Part shown: positions 1 through 7,912 of the stretch, in pieces | How the letters are laid out: each line of letters starts with the position of its first letter | How positions within the stretch are numbered: the stretch's first letter is position 1 | Assembly (NCBI GenBank): GCA_020436025.1 | Contig: JAGQYP010000020.1 | Location: 1 to 58,950, forward strand | Source of the DNA: Crocinitomicaceae bacterium | Lineage (GTDB): Bacteria > Bacteroidota > Bacteroidia > Flavobacteriales_D > Crocinitomicaceae | DNA: 58,950 bases | Direction of reading: 5' to 3' | Notes under the pieces: generated by a model | Told to the model about the DNA's origin: nothing | The model's input: only the letters and a program-made list of their open reading frames with translations | The model's database searches: none | Translations under genes and position numbers: made by a program

Positions 1-1
1 G

Positions 2-853
2 GAGCCTTGCGCACACTTTGGAAAAACACCTCCTTGTGCAGATTTAATCATCGAAAAGCAAATCCCAAAAGTAGTTGTAGGAATTGTTGATCCCTTTGCT
101 CAAGTATGCGGAGAAGGCATCAATAAAATGCGTGAAAAAGGAATTGAAGTGACGGTTGGTGTCCTTGAAAATGAATGTAGGGAACTTAATAAACGATTTC
201 TATGGAATGTCAAAACCGATCTACCTTATGTCATTCTAAAATGGGCTGAAACCAAAGATGGGTTCATGGATCGTGATAGAGATTCTCATGAACAAAAAAT
301 CAATTGGATCAGCTCGCCTTCAACCAAAGCCATTACGCATACTTGGAGAAGAGAAGAAGCAGGGATTTTAGTTGGAATCAACACTTTACTAAATGACGAT
401 CCGATGCTAACTATTAGAGAGGTCGTTGGGTTGAATCCTGCTCGAATTATTGTTGATTCCAAATTAAAAATGAAAAGTGAAAAATTAAAAATTAAGGATG
501 TCGATGGCCAGAACTTAGTTTACAATCAATTGGAAAGTTTTACAGAAGGAAATACGGAATATATTCAATTAAAGGACTTCACTTTGAAAGCCATACTTCA
601 AGATTTGAAGCAAAGAAACATCTCCTCTATTCTTGTGGAAGGTGGAGCCTATACATTAAATCAATTTATTCAGGAAAATCTTTGGAATGAAGCAAGAGTT
701 TACCAGTCAAATGAAGTTGAATTTGGTTCTGGATTGGCTGCTCCTACTCTACCCCAAGAATTTATTGAATCTCGAATTACTTTGGAAAAGGAGGATTTGA
801 TTCTATTTGTAAACACCACTCCCGGGCTTCTCGACTACCGCTCGAAGACCTAA
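2..853 (+). CDS. ribD: RibD, riboflavin biosynthesis deaminase/reductase (5' partial)
   Basis: This is the C-terminal part of the bifunctional enzyme that deaminates the diaminopyrimidine riboflavin precursor and then reduces its ribose side chain. The frame is open from base 2. It starts with the zinc-binding deaminase motif EPCAHFGKTPPC, so only the first part of the deaminase domain is missing. An ATG at 128 is internal. The reductase domain follows, with PARIIVDSKL and ILVEGGAYTLNQF as recognisable blocks. Between them, bases 461-495 are five tandem 7-bp units that encode a Lys-rich stretch where the family normally has a short loop (see findings). The gene converges on the aldo/keto reductase. 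The family call is secure; the effect of the repeat is unknown. Confidence 0.93.
   Translation, partial: EPCAHFGKTPPCADLIIEKQIPKVVVGIVDPFAQVCGEGINKMREKGIEVTVGVLENECRELNKRFLWNVKTDLPYVILKWAETKDGFMDRDRDSHEQKINWISSPSTKAITHTWRREEAGILVGINTLLNDDPMLTIREVVGLNPARIIVDSKLKMKSEKLKIKDVDGQNLVYNQLESFTEGNTEYIQLKDFTLKAILQDLKQRNISSILVEGGAYTLNQFIQENLWNEARVYQSNEVEFGSGLAAPTLPQEFIESRITLEKEDLILFVNTTPGLLDYRSKT
461..495 (+). repeat. 7-bp tandem repeat inside ribD
   Basis: Five consecutive heptamers, AAATTAA, AAATGAA, AAGTGAA, AAATTAA and AAATTAA, occupy this stretch and are translated in ribD as a Lys-rich segment around residues KLKMKSEKLKIK. The other forward frames contain stops. The same heptamer, as its reverse complement, is found upstream of the lipoprotein gene at 8606. 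Confidence 0.8.
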
Positions 854-860
854 TTTTTCC

Positions 861-896
861 AAAAACTAAATAACGAAAAAACTGAACAACCTAAGA
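861..896. repeat. Degenerate AAC-rich 7/8-bp repeat after ribD
   Basis: The short gap between the ribD stop and the convergent reductase is an A/C-rich tract in which AAC or AACT recurs roughly every 7-8 bases. It opens with TAACGAAAAA, the same start as a similar tract at 25351-25393. No terminator hairpin is evident here. The periodicity is imperfect, so this is a tentative call. Confidence 0.35.
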
Positions 897-901
897 ACCT
901 A

Positions 902-1936
902 TCATGGCGCTGGATTCGGAATCACTTTATGAACTTCCTCAATGGCTTCAATAATCGAATCCTCTAATTCAATCTGAATGCTTCCAATGTTTTCTTTGAG
1001 TTGATCCATATTTGTTGCTCCAATGATATTGCTTGTAACAAATGGTCTGGAACTCACCCAGGCTAGTGACATCTCTGCTAAACTCATCCCGCTAGCCTCG
1101 GCTATTTTCATGTACGCTTCAGTGGCTTTCCAGGAATTTTCACTGCTATAACGAGCCATTTGTTTGAACTGATTGAGTCGGTCATTCGGTGTATCCTTTT
1201 TCTTATGAAATTTCCCAGATAATAAACCAAATCCCATCGGTGAATAGGCCAACAAGCCACATTTTTCTCTAATGGCCATTTCTGATAATCCCACTTCAAA
1301 TGTTCTATTCAATAGATTGTATGGGTTCTGAATACTTGCCATTCGAGGTAAATCATGCATTTCGGATAAATGCAAATAGCGACTCATCCCCCATGGATTT
1401 TCATTGGAAATTCCAATATTTCTGACTTTACCCGCTTTAATCAAAGTATCTAATCCCTCCAGTATTTCCTGGAAATTATCTTCCCATTGGTGGTCAATAT
1501 CCGTAACTCCACGAACCGAAAACATGTTCATCTTTCGCATGGGCCAGTGCAGTTGGTACAAATCCACATAATCCGTTTGCAATCTTTTCAGACTATTGTC
1601 GATTGTGGTTGTAAAAACATCTTTGTTATACCCTTTTCCATCTCGAATCCAAGTCATGGCAGATGGTCCAGTCACTTTGGTTGCAATTACCAATTGATCT
1701 CTGTCTTTACGATCTTTCAACCAGGTTCCGATGTATTTTTCGGTCAGACCTTGAGTTTCTTCTCTACCAGGCACGGCATACATTTCGGCCGTATCGATAA
1801 AATTAACTCCTTGTTCTACTGCGTAATTGAGTTGCTCATGTGCTTCTGACTCTGTATTTTGCTCGCCAAAAGTCATGGTACCCAAGCAGATCTTACTTAC
1901 TTTGATATCGGTATTTCCTAGTTTATCGTATTTCAT
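902..1936 (-). CDS. Aldo/keto reductase (Tas/YghZ-like)
   Basis: A 344-residue, full-length NAD(P)H-dependent aldo/keto reductase, a cytosolic TIM-barrel enzyme. The N-terminus MKYDKLGNTDIKVSKICLGTMTFG is typical of the Tas branch. The catalytic tetrad is visible: Asp and Tyr in FIDTAEMY, Lys in VIATKV and His in YQLHWP. The C-terminal NADP-binding part contains SNIIGATNMDQLKENI. The physiological substrate cannot be read from the sequence. It has no operon partner: it is convergent with ribD and has a repeat-rich gap upstream. Confidence 0.9.
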   Translation of the reverse strand: MKYDKLGNTDIKVSKICLGTMTFGEQNTESEAHEQLNYAVEQGVNFIDTAEMYAVPGREETQGLTEKYIGTWLKDRKDRDQLVIATKVTGPSAMTWIRDGKGYNKDVFTTTIDNSLKRLQTDYVDLYQLHWPMRKMNMFSVRGVTDIDHQWEDNFQEILEGLDTLIKAGKVRNIGISNENPWGMSRYLHLSEMHDLPRMASIQNPYNLLNRTFEVGLSEMAIREKCGLLAYSPMGFGLLSGKFHKKKDTPNDRLNQFKQMARYSSENSWKATEAYMKIAEASGMSLAEMSLAWVSSRPFVTSNIIGATNMDQLKENIGSIQIELEDSIIEAIEEVHKVIPNPAP

Positions 1937-1971
1937 TCTTGTATGAGATTTGAGGGTTAAAAATAAGAAGA

Positions 1972-2003
1972 ACAGAAGGACAGAAGAACAGAAATACAGA
2001 AAA
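1972..2003. repeat. 8-bp tandem repeat
   Basis: Four consecutive octamers, ACAGAAGG, ACAGAAGA, ACAGAAAT and ACAGAAAA, lie just upstream of the aldo/keto reductase start (the reductase is on the minus strand). The tract is purine-rich and not part of a convincing gene. Confidence 0.7.
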
Positions 2004-2021
2004 TTTGTTCACTTTCCTCCT

Positions 2022-2227
2022 CGCTTCGTAGGATTCCCAAATCCTGCGACCCGAATATCCTACGATTCGGAATACCCTTCACCACGGCGCAGGATTCGGA
2101 GATCCTGCGCAACTGAGAAAACGGGTAGCGCTTCGTAGGATTCCCAAATCCTACGACCCTGAATATCCTACGATTCTCAAAACCCTTCACGGCAGCGCAG
2201 GATTCGGGGATCCTGCGCAACTGAGAA
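2022..2227. repeat. Two ~107-bp palindromic repeat units (REP/BIME-like)
   Basis: Copy 1 begins at 2022 and copy 2 at 2129, a period of 107 bases. Each holds two hairpins. The first, best in copy 2, pairs CGTAGGATT at 2134-2142 with its complement at 2147-2155 around a CCCA loop. The second pairs GCGCAGGAT with ATCCTGCGC around a 6-base loop at 2087-2110 in copy 1 and 2195-2218 in copy 2. Stems are perfect while linkers and loops vary, as expected of extragenic palindromes. Short open frames crossing it are artefacts of the repeat. The 403-base gap 1937-2339 holds nothing else except the octamer tract and a weak promoter for the next gene. Confidence 0.85.
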
Positions 2228-2293
2228 CGCTACCGACTTACAAATCAGTCCACATGTTAATATTTCTTAACAAAATCCGTTTCGGCACACAAC

Positions 2294-2322
2294 TTGTATT
2301 TCAATAATCGTTTGTATTTTCG
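2294..2322 (+). promoter_or_regulatory. Possible Bacteroidota-type promoter for the ABC operon
   Basis: TTG at 2294-2296 and TATTTTCG at 2315-2322 (one mismatch to TAnnTTTG) are 18 bases apart and sit 18 bases before the ABC ATPase start codon. Confidence 0.4.
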
Positions 2323-2339
2323 AACTAATTTTAAAAACC

Positions 2340-2981
2340 ATGAAGATTCAGTTTGACAATTTAATGCCCAAACCTTTAGCGGAGATTCCACATGCTGAAA
2401 ACAGTATTTGGAAAACCGGTTTTGTTGTGGAAGGACAAGATCGTGTCATGCTGAATGCACATTCGGGGAAAGGGAAGACCACTTTTACTCATGTGATTAC
2501 TGGTATTCGAAAAGACTATACTGGAACTTGCCGCATCAATGATCAGGATATTCGAACCTTCAAATTGAAAGATTGGGAGAAGATTCGAAAATTTCAATTG
2601 AGTGTTGTTTTTCAGGATCTTCAGTTGTTTGATAAAATTACCGTTCGTGAGAATTTATTAATCAAAAACAGACTGACAAACCACAAAACCGAAGCGCAAA
2701 TCAAAGAACGGTTGGACCAATTTGGAATGGCTGATAAATGGAATAGCAAATGCGGAATTCTCTCCATGGGTCAACAACAAAGAATTGCCATCATTCGCTC
2801 TTTGCTGCAGCCTTTTGAAATGATGATATTGGACGAACCCTTTTCTCATTTGGACAAGGTAAACCAAGCCATAGGAATACAAATGTTCAATGAAGAGGCG
2901 GACAAGAATAGTGCTGGATACATTCTAACCACTCTTGGGGAAGATCACGGCAATACATTTACTAACACTTTATTCTTGTAG
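2340..2981 (+). CDS. ABC transporter ATP-binding protein (LolD/MacB-like)
   Basis: A 213-residue ATPase that should energise the FtsX-type permease encoded 2 bases downstream. Visible motifs are a Walker A variant AHSGKGKTT near residues 40-48, with Ala replacing the usual first Gly; Q-loop VVFQD near 89-93; signature LSMGQQQR near 141-148; and Walker B MMILDEPF near 161-168. The switch histidine is not in the usual place; the region reads LTTLGEDHG. The protein ends very soon after this, so it is at the short end of the family. The pair resembles the LolCDE/MacB class, which moves lipoproteins or other envelope substrates, but the substrate here is unknown. Confidence 0.85.
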   Translation: MKIQFDNLMPKPLAEIPHAENSIWKTGFVVEGQDRVMLNAHSGKGKTTFTHVITGIRKDYTGTCRINDQDIRTFKLKDWEKIRKFQLSVVFQDLQLFDKITVRENLLIKNRLTNHKTEAQIKERLDQFGMADKWNSKCGILSMGQQQRIAIIRSLLQPFEMMILDEPFSHLDKVNQAIGIQMFNEEADKNSAGYILTTLGEDHGNTFTNTLFL

Positions 2982-2983
2982 AA

Positions 2984-4183
2984 ATGCTGAGCAAATTACT
3001 TTTTCGAAATAGAAAGAAGCTATCGCTCTACATTTCATTCATTGGAGCGATACTCGGAATCAATTTCCTTCTGTTAACTACCGAAGTTTTCCAAAGACTG
3101 AAAAATATCTTGGAAGCCGAAGAAGTGATGGGAGAAAATACAGTCATGATCCATAAAATTGTCTCAGAACAACATCTGATAGGTCTTGGCTCTACTGATT
3201 TCAGTGAAAAAGAAATCAAAGAACTGCAAAACAAGGATTTTCTAACAAAGGTTTCTCCTGTAAAATTGAATCTTTTTAGTGCGTCTATTGGTCTGCACGA
3301 ATCCATGGAGGGTACTATACCCTACTTCAGAACCGATACTTATTTGAACGCTGTTGCAGATGAATTTATCGATACGGATCGATCCCAATGGCACTGGGAT
3401 GAAAAATCTGAATTCGTTCCTGTAATCATGCCGAAAGTCTATATGACCATGTTGAACCACGGTTTTGCTCAGTCCTATGGAATGCCAAAAATTTCAGAAG
3501 GTATTGCTAAGTCGATCTTATTTAAAATTGAGATTGATTATCAAGGTAAAACCTATAAATTCACTGGCCGACTTGTTGGATTTTCTCAGTCGATCAATGC
3601 CATTTTGGTTCCCGAATCTTTCATGGACTTTTGCAACGAAAGGTATGCAATCAAAGAAAAGATAAATCCTTCTCAATTGATGGTTCAGTTCAATGAAGGA
3701 TCCTACGGCAAGTTTGCGGATTTGCTAAAAGATAAAAGAATGGAGATTCAAAAGAGTCAATTTGATTTAGCGAAGATTAAATCCATCTTAAACATCGTCA
3801 TCTATTTTATTGGAATCGAAGCGTTATTGATCATCATTTTAGCCATTAACGGTATCATGCTCTACAGTGAATTGGTGATCACGAGAGCTTTATACGAGAT
3901 TCGGACCTTGTTGAGAATTGGTTATGGAATCAATGCCATTTTAATGCGATTTATCCTGTTCTTCTTTTTAAGATTTTTATTGATTGTCATTTTTGCCAAT
4001 GCCCTGGTTTATGCAGAATTTGCTTATTTGGGGCCTCATTTGGAAAGTATTGGAATGCATATGGATTACTCTATTTCAGAGCTTTCTATCATCATTTCAG
4101 TATCGATTCTGATCGGAATGGTAATTTTAAATTATATTGGAACCCGAATTACTTTGGTTCACACAGGAAAAGAAAAAAGTTAA
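2984..4183 (+). CDS. FtsX-like ABC transporter permease
   Basis: A 399-residue inner-membrane protein with one N-terminal membrane segment (residues ~13-33, LSLYISFIGAILGINFLLL), a large periplasmic domain of about 220 residues, and three C-terminal membrane segments (around 265-290, 310-340 and 362-385). This is the MacB/LolC/FtsX topology. It starts 2 bases after the ATPase stop, so the two are co-transcribed and probably translationally coupled. Only one permease is present, so the functional unit would be a homodimer. No accessory periplasmic adaptor or lipoprotein chaperone gene is adjacent. Confidence 0.8.
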   Translation: MLSKLLFRNRKKLSLYISFIGAILGINFLLLTTEVFQRLKNILEAEEVMGENTVMIHKIVSEQHLIGLGSTDFSEKEIKELQNKDFLTKVSPVKLNLFSASIGLHESMEGTIPYFRTDTYLNAVADEFIDTDRSQWHWDEKSEFVPVIMPKVYMTMLNHGFAQSYGMPKISEGIAKSILFKIEIDYQGKTYKFTGRLVGFSQSINAILVPESFMDFCNERYAIKEKINPSQLMVQFNEGSYGKFADLLKDKRMEIQKSQFDLAKIKSILNIVIYFIGIEALLIIILAINGIMLYSELVITRALYEIRTLLRIGYGINAILMRFILFFFLRFLLIVIFANALVYAEFAYLGPHLESIGMHMDYSISELSIIISVSILIGMVILNYIGTRITLVHTGKEKS

Positions 4184-4201
4184 AAATTTGTTAAAGCAGA
4201 A

Positions 4202-4232
4202 ACGCTCTGAAATTATGAGCGTCTATATTTTG
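4202..4232 (+). promoter_or_regulatory. Promoter-like box with an adjacent inverted repeat
   Basis: TATATTTTG at 4224-4232 is close to the -7 consensus and lies 34 bases before the thioredoxin-fold gene. ACGCTC at 4202-4207 and GAGCGT at 4217-4222 form a 6-bp inverted repeat immediately upstream of the box, in the spacer where a regulator could bind. There is no T-run, so it is not an obvious terminator for the permease. Confidence 0.4.
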
Positions 4233-4266
4233 TAATCTTATTTTAACAAGAAAAAACGACAGACAA

Positions 4267-5823
4267 ATGAAGATGAAAATTGTAGTTGGATTAGCGATGG
4301 TAGTGGGAATGTTCGGAACAGCATTGGCACAGAAAATCGAAGTGAGAATGACTGGAATGACCGACACAGTATACCTTGCAAAATACCGAGGAAAACAGTT
4401 ATTATACGCTGATACAGTAGTTTCAAAAGCTGGAAAAGCCATTTTCGACACCAAAAGACTAGGCGATTACCAACCTGGAATGATGGCCTTTTTAACTAAA
4501 GACAACAAAGGTTTTTTCCAGTTCATTTACAATTTCGAAGATATCATCATTGAAGCTACTTTGGAAAATGCCATGCAAAATGCCAAAGTGATCAAATCTG
4601 AAGAAAACAAACAATTCTATGAATACCTTGGAAAAATTGCTGAATACAAAGAGAAAGCGAAACCAATCAGCATGGAAATCCAAAAAGAGCAAGATGAAGC
4701 CAAAAAGAAAGAACTGGAAAAGAAAAGAGATGATCTGAACGAAGAAGTTCGACAGTTTCAATTGGATTTTGCTGAAAAAAACAAAGAGAAATTGGTTGGA
4801 GCATTAATCAAGATGTCTGTAGATATCAAAATCCCAGATGCACCTGAAGGAGCTGCAGAAGACTGGCAATACCAGTGGTATATCAACCATTATTGGGATC
4901 ACTGCAACTTAAAAATGCCGGGTATCCAAAACTCAGAAATTCTTCATGCTAAAATGGAGTATTATTTTGGCGATAAATTGCTTTTAGTTCCAGATTCCAT
5001 CAATAAATATGCAGATCTACTCATCGATAAATGTGATGAAGGAACTGAAACATTTAGATATTTGGTAAACTATATTACCAGCAATTATGAAAGATCCAAA
5101 ATCTTAGGAATGGATGCAGTTTTTGTTCACATGGCAACAAACTATTACTGCGAACCAAATGCCAAAGCTTTTTGGATGTCGAAAGAGCAATTGGCAAAAC
5201 TATGTGAAAGAAGAGAAAAATGGGCTCCATTAATTCCTGGCGCAAAGGCTCCTTATTTGAAACTTCCAGATTCAACGGAGAAAAACTGGGTCGCATTCTA
5301 TGACTTAGACGCGGAGTATAAAATCCTTTATTTCTGGGATCCAGACTGTGGACACTGTAAAAAGGCTACGCCCAAACTGCAAACACTGTATGAAAAGAAA
5401 TTTAAAAAGAGAAATATTGAGGTTTATGCTATTGGAAAAGCTCAAGGAGAAGATTTTGATAAATGGAAGAAATATATCAGAGAAAATAACTTGCAGTTTT
5501 ACAATGTAGGTCTTACCAAAACCGTTTTTGAAAAAGCGACAGGAAATGATGGTGCTGGTCAATTCATTGTTCACTTCCTTGAAAAAGGAGTTTCTACGGA
5601 AGAAAGTCTGAAAAGATTGAACCAATCCATGAACTACACCACAACCTATGACATATTCTCAACACCAAGAGTATTTGTGTTAGATAAGGATAATAAAATC
5701 GTTGCTAAATCTCTTTCCATTGCTCAATTAGAAGAGTTCTTAGATCGAAAGCAAGGAAAAGAAAACGAACCTAAAATATTTAAAATCGAAGACGAAAAGC
5801 CTGAGGACAAGATGGACCACTAG
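4267..5823 (+). CDS. Secreted thioredoxin-fold protein (TlpA/DUF5106-like)
   Basis: A 518-residue exported protein with signal peptide MKMKIVVGLAMVVGMFGTALAQ. The N-terminal ~80 residues look like the DUF4369-type beta domain often fused to thiol-disulphide proteins. A highly charged Lys/Glu helical region (residues ~110-180) and a DUF5106-like middle follow. The C-terminal thioredoxin domain carries the redox motif CGHC at residues 361-364 in YFWDPDCGHCKKATP. It is therefore likely a periplasmic thiol oxidoreductase, with partner unknown. A strong terminator follows at 5860, so it is probably monocistronic. Confidence 0.8.
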   Translation: MKMKIVVGLAMVVGMFGTALAQKIEVRMTGMTDTVYLAKYRGKQLLYADTVVSKAGKAIFDTKRLGDYQPGMMAFLTKDNKGFFQFIYNFEDIIIEATLENAMQNAKVIKSEENKQFYEYLGKIAEYKEKAKPISMEIQKEQDEAKKKELEKKRDDLNEEVRQFQLDFAEKNKEKLVGALIKMSVDIKIPDAPEGAAEDWQYQWYINHYWDHCNLKMPGIQNSEILHAKMEYYFGDKLLLVPDSINKYADLLIDKCDEGTETFRYLVNYITSNYERSKILGMDAVFVHMATNYYCEPNAKAFWMSKEQLAKLCERREKWAPLIPGAKAPYLKLPDSTEKNWVAFYDLDAEYKILYFWDPDCGHCKKATPKLQTLYEKKFKKRNIEVYAIGKAQGEDFDKWKKYIRENNLQFYNVGLTKTVFEKATGNDGAGQFIVHFLEKGVSTEESLKRLNQSMNYTTTYDIFSTPRVFVLDKDNKIVAKSLSIAQLEEFLDRKQGKENEPKIFKIEDEKPEDKMDH

Positions 5824-5827
5824 GAAG

Positions 5828-5848
5828 TTCGAAATACGATTTACGATT
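5828..5848. repeat. 7-bp tandem repeat before a terminator
   Basis: Three heptamers, TTCGAAA, TACGATT and TACGATT, lie between the stop codon of the thioredoxin-fold gene and its terminator. A matching tract (TACGAAA, TACGAAT) precedes an almost identical terminator at 8471. Confidence 0.6.
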
Positions 5849-5859
5849 TTTTAAATTGA

Positions 5860-5889
5860 AAGCACTGACGGGAGTTGGTGCTTTTTTTC
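5860..5889 (+). terminator. Rho-independent terminator (module copy 1)
   Basis: A 10-bp stem with two internal G-U wobbles (AAGCACTGAC pairing with GTTGGTGCTT) closes a GGGA loop and runs into a T-tract. It is nearly identical, loop flanks included, to the terminator at 8471. Confidence 0.85.
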
Positions 5890-5936
5890 TTCAAATTTCC
5901 TTCAAAATCCTCTTTTATTTTGCGTAAATTTTGACA

Positions 5937-6614
5937 ATGAAGGTATTGGTTATTGAAGATGAGGCGGCATTAAGAAATTCCATAGAGAGTTTTTTGAGAG
6001 AAAAAGAATTTCTTTGTGAAGTAGCTTCCAGCTTTGATGAAGCAGATTATAAAATTGGTCTCTATCCCTATGATATCATATTGGTTGATATTACCTTACC
6101 TGATGGTAATGGATTAGATCTTATTCAGAAAATTAAAATAGAGGATAAGGATGCTGGTATTTTAATCATTTCCGCCAAAAATTCAGTTGATGATCGAATT
6201 AAAGGCCTAGACCTTGGAGCAGACGATTACATCACAAAACCTTTTCACTTATCTGAAGTAAATTCCAGAATCAATGCCATTTTAAGACGTAAAAAATTCG
6301 AAGGGAGCAGTTTGTTGCAATTCGATGATATTGTTATTGATCTAGACGCAAAAACAGCAATGGTTCAGTCTGAAATTTTGGAACTCACCAAAAAGGAGTT
6401 TGATTTACTAATTCATTTAGTGGTCAATAAAGAACGCGTATTGACTAAAGAATCCATAGCTGAACACCTTTGGGAAGACCAAGTAGACCTATTGGATAAT
6501 TTTGATTTCGTCTACACACATATCAAAAATTTGAGAAAAAAAATCTTAAGAATAAACGGAAAAGATTATTTAAAAACCATTTACGGAATGGGCTATAAAT
6601 TCACTTCAGTTTGA
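5937..6614 (+). CDS. OmpR-family response regulator
   Basis: A two-component transcription factor of 225 residues, counted from the ATG at 5937; a TTG two codons upstream is an unlikely start. The receiver domain (residues 1-~118) has the acidic pocket in VIEDEA, phosphoacceptor Asp51 in ILVDITLPDGNG, and the conserved Lys in YITKPF. The C-terminal winged helix (~130-225) ends in IKNLRKKI and TIYGMGYKF, the recognition-helix and wing region typical of OmpR/PhoB. It overlaps the sensor kinase by 4 bases (TTGA), and its cognate kinase is unambiguous. The adjacent PepSY-like lipoprotein genes are candidate targets (inference). Confidence 0.93.
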   Translation: MKVLVIEDEAALRNSIESFLREKEFLCEVASSFDEADYKIGLYPYDIILVDITLPDGNGLDLIQKIKIEDKDAGILIISAKNSVDDRIKGLDLGADDYITKPFHLSEVNSRINAILRRKKFEGSSLLQFDDIVIDLDAKTAMVQSEILELTKKEFDLLIHLVVNKERVLTKESIAEHLWEDQVDLLDNFDFVYTHIKNLRKKILRINGKDYLKTIYGMGYKFTSV

Positions 6615-7852
6615 AACTAATTACAAGAATAAATATCCAAAACTTGCTCATTTCGAGCTTATTTATTCTAATCGCAGGATTGGCACTTTACCATTATCTT
6701 ACGAAAATAATTGACGAAGAAATCTCCGAAAGATTAGTTATCCAGAAAACCAGAATTGCGCAACAAATTGAGAAAAATGGGACTTACCAGAATCTTCCTC
6801 CAATATATGAAGTGAAGGAATTGCCTTTTGAATCCAGAGAGGATTACTCGCATTTCAACGACCTTTTCATTTACGATTCTTTGGACCAAGATGAAGAGTA
6901 CTTTAGAGAGTTAATCGTCGAGGAAAACATCAATGGTAAAAGATATCAGATCATTGTCCGTCAAATCATTTTGGAACCTCATGACTACATATACACTATT
7001 GGTTATGTTATTTTTTGGGTTCTCATTTCCCTTATACTATTGATTTTCATTACGAATTATTTCAGTTCAAAGGTGATCTGGAAGACCTTCAATCATAATT
7101 TAGATCTTTTGAAGAAATTCAACTTGAATCATGATGTCCAATTTAAAGAATCGAAAATCAAAGAGTTTCAAGAATTGAATAAGGAACTTGGCCAACTGCT
7201 TAAAAAGATCAAACTAGACTATTTAAATCTTAAAGAATTTTCAGAAAACGCTTCTCATGAAATTCAAACTCCTGTTGCCATCATTCAAAATCAATTGGAA
7301 GAATGTTTACAGGATCTAAATCTTTCCTCCAATCAAAGTAAATTAATCACTGACTCCTTAAAGAATCTCAAAAAACTATCGTCATTGAATGAGTCACTTT
7401 TACTTTTGTCAAAACTTGAGAACAAGCAGTTTCAAGAAAAAGAAAAGGTAAATTTAAAAGCATTGATTGAAGAGCAAATTGAGTTTTTTCAGTTTTTATT
7501 TGAAGGCAAAAACATCCAAGTAGAACTAGATTTGAAAAATTGTGAACTCAACGCAAATTCTGAAACACTCCAAATCATGATTCGAAATCTATTCAATAAT
7601 GCAATTAAACACAATATTGAAAACGGAAAAATAAACATGGAACTTAGAGGAAACGAGTTCATTTTGAGCAATACATCGGATATTCTGTTGGAAGAGCCTG
7701 AACTTATGTTTGATCGTTTCAAAAAAGCGAATCAATCTTCAAACTCTACTGGACTTGGACTTTCTTTAATCAAACAAATTTGTGATAATCATGGATGGGA
7801 AATCACTTATGTAATCCAAAATAATTTACATATTTTCAAAATCACCTTCTAG
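6611..7852 (+). CDS. Sensor histidine kinase
   Basis: A 413-residue membrane kinase paired with the preceding response regulator. It begins with TTG at 6611 that overlaps the regulator's TGA stop. No nearby ATG would keep the first membrane segment, so the TTG start is favoured. Membrane segments lie at ~12-29 and ~128-150, with a ~95-residue periplasmic sensor between them. The HisKA motif FSENASHEIQTP has phospho-His at 216. The N-box is NLFNNAIKHN (~326-335), and the ATP-lid glycines are in STGLGLSLI (~379-387). The usual DxGxG box is replaced by LSNTSD, a degeneration seen in other Bacteroidota kinases. The signal sensed is unknown. Confidence 0.92.
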   Translation: MKLITRINIQNLLISSLFILIAGLALYHYLTKIIDEEISERLVIQKTRIAQQIEKNGTYQNLPPIYEVKELPFESREDYSHFNDLFIYDSLDQDEEYFRELIVEENINGKRYQIIVRQIILEPHDYIYTIGYVIFWVLISLILLIFITNYFSSKVIWKTFNHNLDLLKKFNLNHDVQFKESKIKEFQELNKELGQLLKKIKLDYLNLKEFSENASHEIQTPVAIIQNQLEECLQDLNLSSNQSKLITDSLKNLKKLSSLNESLLLLSKLENKQFQEKEKVNLKALIEEQIEFFQFLFEGKNIQVELDLKNCELNANSETLQIMIRNLFNNAIKHNIENGKINMELRGNEFILSNTSDILLEEPELMFDRFKKANQSSNSTGLGLSLIKQICDNHGWEITYVIQNNLHIFKITF

Positions 7853-7912
7853 CTTCAAATTTCCCACAAAATCATCCCATAGATTTGATTCATAATTTTA
7901 AAATATATCATT

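Noticed and set aside
1950..2220. Open frames on both strands in the gap upstream of the ABC operon
   Set aside because: They consist of the two palindromic repeat units; the translated repeats (NRRIF, GNPTKR) mirror the DNA repeat, not a protein family.
5931..5936. TTG start for the response regulator two codons before the ATG
   Set aside because: The ATG at 5937 gives the usual MKVLVIEDE start; no signal favours TTG.
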